A DNA stretch of 57,893 nucleotides, taken from contig JAGARR010000051.1 in assembly GCA_017622135.1 (NCBI GenBank), positions 1 to 57,893 on the forward strand, read 5' to 3'. The translations under genes were made by a program, and so were the position numbers. This DNA is from Spirochaetaceae bacterium. GTDB lineage: Bacteria > Spirochaetota > Spirochaetia > Treponematales > Treponemataceae. Under the pieces are notes generated by a model. The model had not been told where the DNA came from. It searched no databases and was given only the letters and a program-made list of their open reading frames with translations. Positions 24,410 to 32,892 of the stretch are shown here, piece by piece (within the stretch, counting starts at the first letter, position 1; the number at the start of each line of letters is the position of its first letter).

Positions 24410-24727
24410 ATGGAAAGAAAAGAATGCACGAAAATCTTAAAGGCATTGGCAGATGATACTCGTATGCAGATATTTGAAATGCTGCGGGGCGGTACGCTTT
24501 GCGGTTGCAAAATCTTGGAAAGTCTGAATATCACGCAACCCACCCTTTCCCATCACATGAAGGTGCTTTGCGAGTGCGGCCTGGTAAAAGCAGAAAAGGA
24601 TTGGAAATGGACGTATTATACACTTGCCTGCTGCAAGCTCAACGAAATGCTTGATTTTCTTGGGGACACGAAATGCAGAACGGGAAGAACTAGCGAAGCT
24701 TCTTGTAAGGAAAATGCCTGCGATTAA
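24410..24727 (+). CDS. arsR: ArsR-family metalloregulator
   Basis: The 105-residue winged-helix repressor has the recognition-helix region QPTLSHHMKVLCECGLV. The metal site lies at the start of the preceding helix, LCGCKIL, with Cys31 and Cys33 matching the As(III)-binding pair ELCVC of E. coli ArsR. Further cysteines occur at 54, 56 and in the Cys-rich tail. It should release DNA when As(III), Sb(III) or methylarsenite binds. The gene heads a three-gene arsenic block that is more AT-rich than its surroundings. Confidence 0.9.
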   Translation: MERKECTKILKALADDTRMQIFEMLRGGTLCGCKILESLNITQPTLSHHMKVLCECGLVKAEKDWKWTYYTLACCKLNEMLDFLGDTKCRTGRTSEASCKENACD

Positions 24728-24756
24728 AAGCAGATTTTTTTGCCTGTCATTTTGTC

Positions 24757-24784
24757 TATTATATAGATAATTATCTATATAATA
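24757..24784. promoter_or_regulatory. Perfect 28-bp palindrome between arsR and arsP
   Basis: The arms TATTATATAGATAA and TTATCTATATAATA are exact reverse complements with no spacer. The palindrome lies 28 bases upstream of the arsP start codon. It has the AT-rich dyad form of ArsR/SmtB operators and contains TATAAT-like -10 sequences, so it probably controls a second promoter for arsP. Confidence 0.75.
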
Positions 24785-24811
24785 AGCGAAAATTCTATTT
24801 GGAGTTGTGTT

Positions 24812-25912
24812 ATGAAAACGAAAAAATGCAAATGGTTATGGTGGCTCACAGGAGTAATTGCCGTTGTTGGGCTTGTGCTGCTTACGGATGGAGTAAGGGG
24901 CATTCAAGCCGTTGGGGATTTTATTACCGACCAAATTCTTGGTATGAAATGGCTAAACGCTTTAATCGGTATGGCATTTACCGCTATGTTTGGCGAAACC
25001 TTTATGTCGGGACATTGGGGGCAGGCAATGCAGTTTTTCGTATATGACACAATAAAAATCGTTGTGCTATTATGCTTGCTCATCTTTCTGATTTCCTATA
25101 TTCAAAGCTACTTTCCGCCGGAAAGAACGAAAAAAATCCTTGGGCGGTTTCAGGGAATCGGTGCAAATGCTGTTGGATCTTTGCTTGGTACGGTTACGCC
25201 GTTTTGCTCTTGTTCGTCTATTCCCCTATTCATGGGCTTTACCCGTGCGGGGCTTTCAAGCGGCGTTACGTTCAGTTTTTTGATTTCAAGCCCGCTGGTC
25301 GATTTGGGTGCATTTGTTTTGCTTGTTAGCGTGTTCGGCTTTCCCATCGCAACCGCTTATGTTGTGGTCGGTTTGATGCTGGCAATTGTCGGTGGAACGA
25401 TTATCGAAAAGACGGGCGTGGGTAAACACATACAAGATTATATTTTAGAAGGTTCGATTGCAGAAATGGACGGCGTAGAAATGTCGCAAAGGGATAGATT
25501 GATTTATGCAAAAGACCAAATGCTTTCCACGTTAAAAAAGGTATGGATGTATATTCTTGTGGGCGTTGGTATCGGTGCAACCATACACAATTTTATTCCT
25601 GCCGAGTGGATTCAAGCGGTTTTAGGTAGTGATAAATGGTACGCCGTTCCGCTTGCTACGATTCTTGGAACGCCTATGTATGCAGATATTTTCGGTACAA
25701 TTCCCGTTGCGGAGGCATTGTTTGCAAAGGGCGTTGGCGTTGGTACAATTCTTTCCTTTATGATGAGCGTTACGGCACTTTCCCTGCCGTCAATGATTAT
25801 GCTTTCAAAGGCAGTAAAACCAAAGCTTTTATTTTGGTTTGTCTTTATTGTCGTTGCCGGCATTATGATAATAGGTCTTGCCTTTAATGCCCTTAATTTC
25901 TTGTTCGTGTAA
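24812..25912 (+). CDS. arsP: ArsP-type permease (organoarsenical efflux)
   Basis: The 366-residue protein has about eight membrane segments. The ArsP/DUF318 hallmark TPFCSCSSIPLFMGFTRAG, with Cys pair CSC, is near residue 130, and FSFLISSPLVDLGAF follows. A second related motif, GTPMYADIFGTIPVAEAL, lies in the C-terminal half, as expected for the internally duplicated family. ArsP pumps out trivalent methylarsenite and aromatic arsenicals. GGAG lies seven bases before ATG. Position between arsR and a small thioredoxin-like gene supports the arsenic role. Confidence 0.88.
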   Translation: MKTKKCKWLWWLTGVIAVVGLVLLTDGVRGIQAVGDFITDQILGMKWLNALIGMAFTAMFGETFMSGHWGQAMQFFVYDTIKIVVLLCLLIFLISYIQSYFPPERTKKILGRFQGIGANAVGSLLGTVTPFCSCSSIPLFMGFTRAGLSSGVTFSFLISSPLVDLGAFVLLVSVFGFPIATAYVVVGLMLAIVGGTIIEKTGVGKHIQDYILEGSIAEMDGVEMSQRDRLIYAKDQMLSTLKKVWMYILVGVGIGATIHNFIPAEWIQAVLGSDKWYAVPLATILGTPMYADIFGTIPVAEALFAKGVGVGTILSFMMSVTALSLPSMIMLSKAVKPKLLFWFVFIVVAGIMIIGLAFNALNFLFV

Positions 25913-25935
25913 TACAATTCAAGGAGATTTATAGT

Positions 25936-26202
25936 ATGAAACTTATTACTCTTGGTTACTGTTGCAAAAAGTCAAAACAAAATCACGAAAACGCCGTGAT
26001 TGCCGCAAAAAATTGTGGTGTTGAAGCGCCCGTAAATATTTCCGACACAATGGAAATGATGAAATACGGCGTAATGAGCACCCCTGCCCTCGTGATTGAC
26101 AACAAGGTTGTGTCCATGGGCAGGGTTTTGTCGGCAGCGCAAATTGAAGGCCTAATCAAAGGCAGGATGAGGGAGGAAGGCTCCACCAAAGGCTTGCCAT
26201 AA
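25936..26202 (+). CDS. Thioredoxin-like small redox protein
   Basis: The 88-residue protein has the compact thioredoxin fold of the redox-active disulfide protein 2 group. A vicinal Cys pair lies in GYCCKKSK near the N-terminus and the cis-proline in GVMSTPALVI. Members often occur next to arsP-type permeases and probably deliver or reduce the arsenical, or relay electrons. AAGGAG lies nine bases before ATG 25936. The last ~12 residues (REEGSTKGLP) look appended. Confidence 0.85.
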   Translation: MKLITLGYCCKKSKQNHENAVIAAKNCGVEAPVNISDTMEMMKYGVMSTPALVIDNKVVSMGRVLSAAQIEGLIKGRMREEGSTKGLP

Positions 26203-26224
26203 ATACCCTATCTACACATAAAAA

Positions 26225-26295
26225 CTACATCATTTGTACTTGATTTGCACTCCATTTGACAGTATAGTTGAAGGAGTGTAAATCTTTTGATGTAG
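26225..26295. promoter_or_regulatory. Nested inverted repeats at the relB-yoeB promoter
   Basis: Outer arms CTACATCA (26225-26232) and TGATGTAG (26288-26295) enclose inner arms ATTTGCACTCC (26243-26253) and GGAGTGTAAAT (26273-26283), one mismatch. TTGACA (26256-26261) lies in the loop. The arrangement could be a double operator for RelB, or the RNA could fold into a long hairpin. Confidence 0.6.
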
Positions 26296-26314
26296 CTTTT
26301 TCAGGAGGCAAACC

Positions 26315-26578
26315 ATGACAAACGTGACCATCAGGCTGAACAGCGACGACAAGGCGGAGTTCTCCCGCATCTGCGAAAAAATCGGGCTTTCCGTCTCGGC
26401 AGCCTTCAACGTCTTTGTGAAAACTGTCATCAAGGAAGAGCGGATTCCCTTCGAGCTTTCCGCCAGGGACCGGGACGACTTTTACAGCGAGGCCAACCTC
26501 CGCCATCTGGAGGAGTTGAAACGCCTTGATGATGCCGGTCAGCTCAAATTCACCAAGCATGAGCTGATTGAGGTGTAG
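26315..26578 (+). CDS. relB: RelB/DinJ-family antitoxin
   Basis: The 87-residue protein has the ribbon-helix-helix start MTNVTIRLNSDDKAEFSRIC, the second helix LSVSAAFNVFVKTVI and a flexible charged C-terminal half that should wrap the toxin. It neutralises the YoeB toxin encoded two bases downstream and represses the shared promoter. AGGAGG lies seven bases before ATG. Confidence 0.9.
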   Translation: MTNVTIRLNSDDKAEFSRICEKIGLSVSAAFNVFVKTVIKEERIPFELSARDRDDFYSEANLRHLEELKRLDDAGQLKFTKHELIEV

Positions 26579-26580
26579 CG

Positions 26581-26844
26581 GTGGACAAAATCTGGACAGA
26601 TGATGCCTGGGAGCAATATCTGTACTGGCAGACTCAGGATAAAAGGACGCTCAGGAAGCTCAATGCACTGATTACCGACATTGACCGCAACGGCAATGCG
26701 GGGCTTGGCCACCCGGAGCCCTTGAAGGGGAACTTGTCCGGGTGGTGGAGTCGTGAAATTGACGAGAAGAACCGGTTGATTTATAAAATTGAGGACGGCT
26801 GCATCAAGATTTTCCAGTGCAAGAACCATTATGAGGACAAATAA
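26581..26844 (+). CDS. yoeB: YoeB/Txe-family mRNA-cleaving toxin
   Basis: The 87-residue protein fits YoeB along its full length: IWTDDAWEQYLYWQ, GHPEPLKGNLSGWWSR, DEKNRLIYKI and CKNHYE. Catalytic residues E46, R65, H83 and Y84 match the classical numbering, so it should be active as a ribosome-dependent mRNA interferase. The start is GTG 26581, two bases after the antitoxin stop. Antitoxin-first order with tight spacing is typical. Confidence 0.93.
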   Translation: MDKIWTDDAWEQYLYWQTQDKRTLRKLNALITDIDRNGNAGLGHPEPLKGNLSGWWSREIDEKNRLIYKIEDGCIKIFQCKNHYEDK

Positions 26845-27053
26845 AAGAACTTGCATCGCTTCCAGCTTTTGCAATAAGTAGCCTGTGTATTAAAAACGCC
26901 TCCCCGCAAACACGCCTGAGCTTTGCTGAGTCTGGCTGGAAAAGGAGGGATTTCCTGGGTTCTTTCATTTTGCGTTAGGTGATGATATAATTACAAAAGA
27001 TTTTGGTGAATTAGGTAGGGTGTAATGTCTTCAAGGTGCAGGAGAAAAACACT

Positions 27054-27674
27054 ATGAGAAAGCTTGTGCTGTCATTAGTCTTGTTGGTCGTGGGCAGCCT
27101 GGTATTCCCAGAGCAGGCCGTGAGTCCCAAGCTGGAGACCGTGGGCTTTTGGGGTGATTTTTTCAGTCTGGATAAAGAAATAACGGGTTGGACATGGGTC
27201 TCCGCCAATGTGCACTACAATTATGCCACCTACAATTTCTCCGACAAGGGGGCCTTGGCTGGGCCAGCGGGGATTGGTGGCCGGCTTTCGTGGGTAGCTT
27301 GGGCTGAAATATTTGGATTCGTCTTTTCCAGCGGATACAGCTTCAACTCTGTGGAGCTTAATGGAGGCAGCTACCACTACCATGAGTTCGACCCGCTAAT
27401 CTTTCAGATTGACATGTTCCCGTTTTGGCGGTTTGGACTGCGGGGAGGCATTGCCCTGACCCTTCTGTGGGAGCGATGGCTGCCTGACCAAGGGGGTGCT
27501 GCCCACACCAACTGCCTTGGCCTTGGCTTGTCCTATCCTGTGGACATGAACTTTTGGCTGAATCCGAACCTGTTGCTGACAGTCGGGGTCAAGCCTCTGT
27601 TCATTGCCAATGGCAGTTCTATCTTGCTGAAACATTCCTTTACGGTGGGACTCATGTTCTACCTATTTATATAG
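27054..27674 (+). CDS. Secreted, outer-membrane-like protein (first of tandem pair)
   Basis: The 206-residue product has a signal peptide (MRKLVLSLVLLVVGSLVF then PEQA). The mature part alternates short strands and turns and is rich in Gly, Trp, Phe and Leu (WRFGLRGGIALTLLWERWLP; LGLGLSYPVDMNFWLNP). That and the hydrophobic C-terminus (HSFTVGLMFYLFI) suit a small outer-membrane beta-barrel. The start is ATG 27054, with GGAG nine bases upstream. The next gene is a close paralogue. A TATAAT box near 26985 may serve as -10. Confidence 0.72.
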   Translation: MRKLVLSLVLLVVGSLVFPEQAVSPKLETVGFWGDFFSLDKEITGWTWVSANVHYNYATYNFSDKGALAGPAGIGGRLSWVAWAEIFGFVFSSGYSFNSVELNGGSYHYHEFDPLIFQIDMFPFWRFGLRGGIALTLLWERWLPDQGGAAHTNCLGLGLSYPVDMNFWLNPNLLLTVGVKPLFIANGSSILLKHSFTVGLMFYLFI

Positions 27675-27701
27675 GATTGCGTTCGCTACAAGGAGCAATG
27701 G

Positions 27702-28376
27702 ATGAAACTGATGAGAAAGCTTGTGCTGCCGCTTGTCTTGTTGGTTGTGGGTAGCTTGGTATTCCCAGAGCAGGCCGTGAGCCCCAAGCCTGAGACCGTG
27801 GGCTTTTGGGATGGTTTGGGAGGGTTCTTTTGGGAGGATTGTTTTCTGGGAGGGGGGGCTAATGGGGTAAACTCCTCTGTCAATGTGTATTACAATTATA
27901 CCACCTATAATTTCTCTCACAAGGGAGTCTTGGCCGCGCCAGCGGGGATTGGCGGCCGGCTTTCACTGTTGGGTGTCAATTTGATGCCATTTAGCTGCGT
28001 CTTTTCCAGCGGATACAGCTTCAACTCGGTGGAGCATAATGGAGGCCGTTACCACTACCATGAGTTCGACCCGCTGCTCGTTCAGTTCGGTCTGGTCTTT
28101 TGGCGGTTTGGACTGCGGGGAGGCCTTGCCCTGACCCTTCTGTGGGAGCGATGGCTGCCAGACCAAGGGGGTGCTGCCCACACCAACTACCTTGGCCTTG
28201 GCTTGTCCTATCCCTTGAACATGGATTTTTGGTTGTCTCGGAGTCTGGTGCTGACAGCCGGGATAAAGCCCCTGTTCATTTCCTGCAACGACACTATGCT
28301 GCTGAAACATTCCTTTACGGTGGGACTCATGTTCAACCTGTTTTATACTAGGCATCCGAGTGAATGGGAATGGTAA
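27702..28376 (+). CDS. Secreted, outer-membrane-like protein (second of tandem pair)
   Basis: The 224-residue paralogue of the preceding gene has the same signal peptide with one change, and near-identical segments such as LTLLWERWLPDQGGAAHTN. It differs by a glycine-rich insert (FWEDCFLGGGANGVN) near residue 45 and by strand-loop changes, as in duplicated surface proteins. AGGAG lies six bases before ATG 27702. The last codons are repeated downstream (28381-28416), a remnant of another copy. Confidence 0.72.
   Translation: MKLMRKLVLPLVLLVVGSLVFPEQAVSPKPETVGFWDGLGGFFWEDCFLGGGANGVNSSVNVYYNYTTYNFSHKGVLAAPAGIGGRLSLLGVNLMPFSCVFSSGYSFNSVEHNGGRYHYHEFDPLLVQFGLVFWRFGLRGGLALTLLWERWLPDQGGAAHTNYLGLGLSYPLNMDFWLSRSLVLTAGIKPLFISCNDTMLLKHSFTVGLMFNLFYTRHPSEWEW
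28313..28348 (+). repeat. Exact 36-bp direct repeat, copy 1 (gene 3' end)
   Basis: This stretch near the 3' end of the second tandem gene recurs without mismatch at 28381-28416, 68 bases later. A related copy with a few changes closes the first tandem gene near 27640. Confidence 0.85.
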
Positions 28377-28380
28377 GCTG

Positions 28381-28416
28381 CTTTACGGTGGGACTCATGT
28401 TCAACCTGTTTTATAC
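28381..28416 (+). repeat. Exact 36-bp direct repeat, copy 2 (downstream remnant)
   Basis: Identical to 28313-28348 but outside any gene. It is the tail of a lost third paralogue or the scar of an insertion or deletion at the gene end. Confidence 0.85.
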
Positions 28417-28478
28417 CGAAGACTACTGAAATGTTTTGAATATTTGTCTTTCTGAGTGGGACAAGTGGAGGTTGTGGA

Positions 28479-30239
28479 ATGAGAAGGATTGTGCCGGTTA
28501 TTCTTGCGGCGTTGAGTCTTTGCGGTGTCTTTGCAGATGACGGAGGCTCCTATTATCCGGAGGACTGGACCTATGGCAATATTTATGTGGAAGAGCCAAA
28601 TGACAAGATTGCCCTGGAAAAAGAGCTGCTCATTGTTGAGCAAAAAGGTGCCAACAAAGGAATAACGGCCTTGTTCGATTTTAAGAACACAACTGCACAG
28701 AACGTGACGGTTCCTTGTGCATTTCCTGTAATTGTAACGACCTTGGTTGCAGTAAACAAAAATGGAAGCATCTCAAATACAATACCTGTAGGAAATGGAA
28801 TGAAATCCAAGCTTGATTTGTTGGATCTTGCTACAGGAAAAAGGAATGCGACAAAGGAAGATTTTTTTGCCATAGACAAAAAACTAAGAACCCTGTCAAT
28901 CCACGAGTATCTTTCGGAAATGAAAAAAAACGAAATCACCAGCTCAACCCTGCAGCCCTGCCTTATCCAGCAGGATGGAAAAAAAGTTCCAATCTTAACG
29001 GTGGGGATTGAAACCTCAATTGAAAAGGACGTGGAAACCTCTGCACGTGCCAAAGAGAACTCATGGAGCCAGGCTGAGGAAATTTATACTTTGAAACTTG
29101 TCCTGCACTTTTACCACGAGCTCGTTTTCAAGCCCTCTGTTTCTTCAAAGCTGACGGTAAAATATGATGTTGACTCTCAAACAAGAAGTTACAAGGGTAC
29201 CAAATACCATTTGATTTATGACATCTCCACTGGCGGCACCTGGAAAGGAGCCATCAAGGAATTCATTGTTCTTACAGATAGTGGAATGACCCCACATAAT
29301 TCAAATGCTCATTTTGAAGTGTCAGAGTGTTTTGAGCCTTTGGTGTTTTACACAGCCCAAAACTACAAACCACAAAAAAAAGAGTTTCTTGAATTTGATG
29401 CAGCTTTATGGCCCTCGGAGGGGCCTTTAAGTATTTTTCAGCTTCAGTCAGTATTGGATGAAGAGCCCCAAGCTTTTGTGACGAACGTAAGGGCATCTTC
29501 TGAACTGAGCGGTACTTTCAAAATGGCGATAGCAATAGCAGCTCCTGATTATTTGAGCCTTGATGCAAATCAAGATGAGAATTTACGAAATTCTACATAC
29601 AAGGCAAACACTTCCTTTGATGGTATTTTGTTCAATGGTTGGGTTGAAGGTGTGAAAGGCGATGGGATTGGGGAGTGGATTGAATTCACCCTCACTTCAA
29701 GTGTCCTTGGCCCCTTTGCAACAAACGGGCTTCGTAGATTTCATGGGGAGTATTATTATAATCTGGATAAACAGCGGTTTTATGATGAGGATAGGTTTTC
29801 CGTATTCAGTAAGTCTGGATATGTGGGAGAAACGTGGGTTTCAAACAATCGTATCAAAACAATGACACTCTCTGATTCCTCCGGAAAGACAAGCCTCAAA
29901 TTGGATTTTGCAGATCTTTTCCCCCTATTCAAGGCTGAGCTGGAGCCGGACCTCATAAATATAAACGCTGTCAGAAATCCTGTGTTCCTTGAAAAAGGCA
30001 CGTACAGAATGACAATTGATTCCGTTTACAAGGGCGAACGATGGGATGACACCGTGCTTGGAGAGGTCTGGTTCATTCCGTTGTCAGCTCCCCTCAGTAA
30101 AATGCTTGGAAACGACACGGAGCTATTTTTCAAAAAACCACTCCTGCAAATCATACAAGGCTATGTGTCAGAGAGTATTTTAGAGCAACAAAGAGAAATG
30201 GGGCGCCAGAAAGAATATGAGGAGGAATATGGATGGTGA
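28479..30239 (+). CDS. Secreted protein of unknown function (586 aa, DUF4424-like N-terminus)
   Basis: The 586-residue protein starts with a signal peptide (MRRIVPVILAALSLCGVFA then DD). The region 30-80 (IALEKELLIVEQKG, ALFDFKNTT and VTVPCAFPV) resembles the start of DUF4424 exported proteins, where a beta-sandwich begins with an E-x-L motif and an N-T ... A-F-P segment; this is a tentative match. The last 25 residues form a charged helix (LEQQREMGRQKEYEEEYGW). No catalytic motif is seen. GAGG lies seven bases before ATG. It is followed by a terminator pair. Confidence 0.72.
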   Translation: MRRIVPVILAALSLCGVFADDGGSYYPEDWTYGNIYVEEPNDKIALEKELLIVEQKGANKGITALFDFKNTTAQNVTVPCAFPVIVTTLVAVNKNGSISNTIPVGNGMKSKLDLLDLATGKRNATKEDFFAIDKKLRTLSIHEYLSEMKKNEITSSTLQPCLIQQDGKKVPILTVGIETSIEKDVETSARAKENSWSQAEEIYTLKLVLHFYHELVFKPSVSSKLTVKYDVDSQTRSYKGTKYHLIYDISTGGTWKGAIKEFIVLTDSGMTPHNSNAHFEVSECFEPLVFYTAQNYKPQKKEFLEFDAALWPSEGPLSIFQLQSVLDEEPQAFVTNVRASSELSGTFKMAIAIAAPDYLSLDANQDENLRNSTYKANTSFDGILFNGWVEGVKGDGIGEWIEFTLTSSVLGPFATNGLRRFHGEYYYNLDKQRFYDEDRFSVFSKSGYVGETWVSNNRIKTMTLSDSSGKTSLKLDFADLFPLFKAELEPDLININAVRNPVFLEKGTYRMTIDSVYKGERWDDTVLGEVWFIPLSAPLSKMLGNDTELFFKKPLLQIIQGYVSESILEQQREMGRQKEYEEEYGW

Positions 30240-30243
30240 AAGA

Positions 30244-30297
30244 GCCATCTTCATGCAAGCCCACGAAGATGGCCCTTTGGCAAAAACTTGTGCCAAA
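30244..30297. terminator. Two hairpins between convergent genes (bidirectional terminator)
   Basis: GCCATCTTC/GAAGATGGC (30244-30273) and TTTGGCA/TGCCAAA (30276-30297, followed by a T-rich run) lie between the plus-strand gene ending at 30239 and ribH ending at 30303. They can end transcripts from both sides. Confidence 0.65.
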
Positions 30298-30302
30298 AGC
30301 TT

Positions 30303-30770
30303 TTATGCCTCGATTTCCTTGATGAGGTTCACCATTTCGATGGCGCCCAGGGCGCAGTCATAGCCCTTGTTGCCGGCCTTTGTTCCTGCCCGCTCAATGG
30401 CCTGCTCGATGTTCTCGGTGGTGAGGATGCCGAACATCACGGGAATCTGGCTGGAAAGGGAGACCTGTGCGATTCCCTTGGACACCTCGCTGCACACATA
30501 GTCGTAGTGGGTGGTGCTTCCCCGGATGACGGCACCCAGACAGATGACGGCATCGTACTTGCCGCTTTTTGCCATCTTGGAGGCGATGAGGGGAATCTCG
30601 AATGCGCCGGGAACCCAGGCCACGTGGATGTTCTCCTCCTGCACACCGTGGCGCAGCAGTCCGTCCATGGCTCCGGACAGGAGCTTTGAGCCGATGAACT
30701 CGTTGAAGCGGGCAACGATGATGCCCACCTTCATCTGGGATGCAACCAATGATCCTTCAAATTTCTTCAT
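30303..30770 (-). CDS. ribH: 6,7-dimethyl-8-ribityllumazine synthase
   Basis: The 155-residue enzyme condenses 5-amino-6-ribitylaminouracil with 3,4-dihydroxy-2-butanone 4-phosphate, the step before riboflavin. It shows ARFNEFI (substrate site), [24 protein letters not shown] (catalytic His) and [16 protein letters not shown] 30770 has AAGGAG eight bases upstream. It is the last gene of the rib operon and would assemble into an icosahedral or pentameric capsid. Confidence 0.95.
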   Translation of the reverse strand: MKKFEGSLVASQMKVGIIVARFNEFIGSKLLSGAMDGLLRHGVQEENIHVAWVPGAFEIPLIASKMAKSGKYDAVICLGAVIRGSTTHYDYVCSEVSKGIAQVSLSSQIPVMFGILTTENIEQAIERAGTKAGNKGYDCALGAIEMVNLIKEIEA

Positions 30771-30868
30771 AATACTCTCCTTGTCAATGTATTGTGCAAT
30801 GCCTCGCCGATGAACGTCACCGTGAGGCATCCTGTTTTCGCTTGCAGAAAGCTCTTCCGCGCTTCGTT

Positions 30869-32071
30869 TTATTGGTAGTTCAGGAAATGGCCCATCTTGT
30901 GCTGCTTTGTCTTGAGATAGAACAGGTCATCCTTGGTGGCATCCATCTGGATGGGAACCCGCTCCACAATCTCCATGCCAAAGTCGGAAAGCTGGTACAT
31001 CTTGTCGGGGTTGTTGGTCAAAAGCCGCATGGTCTTTACACCCAGGTCCCGCAGAATCTGCGCGCCGATGTAGTATTCCCGCTGGTCAGCCTCAAAGCCC
31101 AGGGCGAGGTTGGCCTCCATGGTGTCCATGCCCTTTTCCTGCAGCTCGTAGGCTCGCAGCTTGTTGATGAGGCCGATTCCCCGTCCCTCCTGGCGCATGT
31201 ACAGCAGAATTCCCCGGCCAGCCTCCTCAATCTGGGTCATGGCGGCGGCAAACTGCTGGCCACAGTCGCAGCGAAGGGAGCCAAAGGCATCACCGGTAAG
31301 GCACTCAGAGTGGACACGACACAGCAGGTTCTGCCCGTCGCCAATGTCGCCCTTTACCAGTGCCACGTGGTGCTCGCCGTTCAGTTTGTTTACGTAGCTG
31401 TAGGCGGTGAACTCGCCGTACTTGGTGGGCATCTTGGTGACGGTCATACGGTCCACCAGCTTTTCGTAGCGCTTGCGGTAGGTTTGCAGGGCTTTGATGG
31501 TGATAAACTTGAGGTTGTGCTTCTTTGCCAGCTCCTTCAGCTCCGGGGTCCGCATCATTGTGCCGTCGTCCTTCATAATCTCGCAGCACAGGCCGCATTC
31601 CTTTAGACCCGCCAGCCGCATCAGGTCAACGGTGGCCTCGGTGTGGCCGGGACGAACCAGCACGCCGTTACGCTTTGCCTCCAGCGGGAACATGTGGCCG
31701 GGGCGGCGGAAGTCGTCGGGGCGGGCGTTGTCGTCCACACACTTCATGGCGGTCAAGGAACGCTCTGCGGCGGAAATGCCCGTGGTGGTGTCCACGTGGT
31801 CGATGGAGACGGTAAAGGCTGTCTCGTGGTTGTCGGTGTTGTAGCTCACCATCTGTGGCAGCCGTAGCTTTTGGATGTAGTCAACGGACATGGGCATACA
31901 GATGAGTCCCCGCCCGTGGACAGCCATAAAGTTTATTGCTTCTGTAGTGGCAAACTGGGCGGCGCAGATAAAGTCGCCTTCATTCTCCCTGTCCTCGTCA
32001 TCTGTCACCAGAATAATCTTGCCCTGGCGCAAATCCTCCAGAGCCTCATCAATAGTATTAAAGTCAGACAT
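30869..32071 (-). CDS. ribBA: Bifunctional DHBP synthase / GTP cyclohydrolase II
   Basis: The 400-residue fusion covers both entry reactions of riboflavin synthesis. The N-terminal domain (1-~205) is DHBP synthase with [10 protein letters not shown] (metal and substrate site) and [11 protein letters not shown]. The C-terminal domain (206-~395) is GTP cyclohydrolase II, with zinc ligands in [16 protein letters not shown] and the substrate loop [12 protein letters not shown] 32071 has AAGGAG seven bases upstream. It lies between ribE and ribH with gaps of about 100-125 bases. Confidence 0.95.
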   Translation of the reverse strand: MSDFNTIDEALEDLRQGKIILVTDDEDRENEGDFICAAQFATTEAINFMAVHGRGLICMPMSVDYIQKLRLPQMVSYNTDNHETAFTVSIDHVDTTTGISAAERSLTAMKCVDDNARPDDFRRPGHMFPLEAKRNGVLVRPGHTEATVDLMRLAGLKECGLCCEIMKDDGTMMRTPELKELAKKHNLKFITIKALQTYRKRYEKLVDRMTVTKMPTKYGEFTAYSYVNKLNGEHHVALVKGDIGDGQNLLCRVHSECLTGDAFGSLRCDCGQQFAAAMTQIEEAGRGILLYMRQEGRGIGLINKLRAYELQEKGMDTMEANLALGFEADQREYYIGAQILRDLGVKTMRLLTNNPDKMYQLSDFGMEIVERVPIQMDATKDDLFYLKTKQHKMGHFLNYQ

Positions 32072-32196
32072 CGCTGCTCTCCTTGTATCCTGTGGCCGGG
32101 ACTTGCTCTGCCCCGGCAAAATCTATTGTCCACCGGCCGAAGCCGAGTTGAATCCGTCCTTTACGCAGGATGATGGAGTCATCCCGAATCTATTGG

Positions 32197-32892
32197 CTAG
32201 AAGCCGTTGGCAGTCAAAAACTCCATGGTGATGCCGCCCTTTTTTTGAGTCGAATCGTCGCTGCCCTTCGCCATAAACTGCCCATTCTGCCAGCTGGACT
32301 GAATGCCGCCCTGCAGCAACTTTTCCACGTACTTGCCGAGGATGTCGTTTTCCAGGTTCACCTGGTCCCCCACCTTCTTTTGTCCCAAAATGGTGACAGC
32401 CACCGTGTGGGGAATGGCGGAGATGGCAAAGTCCTTGTCGGAAACTCGTGCTACCGTCAGGCTGGTTCCGTCGATGGTGATGGAGCCCTTCTCCACGATG
32501 TAGCGCAGGATTGCTGGTGCGGCCGAGATGGTGTACCAGATGGCATTGTCGTCACGGGTGATGCTGGCGATGGTGCCGGTGCCGTCCACGTGACCGGACA
32601 CGATGTGGCCGCCGAAGCGTCCGTTGGCGGCCATGGCACGCTCCAGGTTCACGGGGCTTCCCTGTCGCAGCTGGCCTAGGTTGGTGCGGCTCATGGTCTC
32701 GTGCATCACGTCGGCAGCGAATTCCGACTGAGTGAATTCCGTCACCGTGAGGCAGATACCGTTGACGGCGATGCTGTCCCCGATATGCACATCCTCAAGT
32801 ATTTTCTTGGCCTGAATACGCAGAACTGCGGAATGGCGGCCCTTCTGGACAGCCTTCAGGGTGCCGATTTCCTCAACTATTCCTGTGAACAT
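32197..32892 (-). CDS. ribE: Riboflavin synthase, alpha chain
   Basis: The 231-residue enzyme dismutates two lumazines to riboflavin. It has the usual internal duplication of two beta-barrels: MFTGIVEEIG with SIAVNGICLTVTEF in the first, and GHIVSGHVDGTG with SITIDGTSLTVARV in the second. The C-terminal helix is followed by about 30 extra residues (SSWQNGQFMAKGSDDSTQKK). ATG 32892 overlaps the ribD stop by 16 bases with AGGAG upstream. Confidence 0.95.
   Translation of the reverse strand: MFTGIVEEIGTLKAVQKGRHSAVLRIQAKKILEDVHIGDSIAVNGICLTVTEFTQSEFAADVMHETMSRTNLGQLRQGSPVNLERAMAANGRFGGHIVSGHVDGTGTIASITRDDNAIWYTISAAPAILRYIVEKGSITIDGTSLTVARVSDKDFAISAIPHTVAVTILGQKKVGDQVNLENDILGKYVEKLLQGGIQSSWQNGQFMAKGSDDSTQKKGGITMEFLTANGF

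Noticed and set aside
30794..31606. 270-codon plus-strand frame opposite ribBA
   Set aside because: ribBA is certain from its motifs, and the opposite frame has no recognisable pattern.
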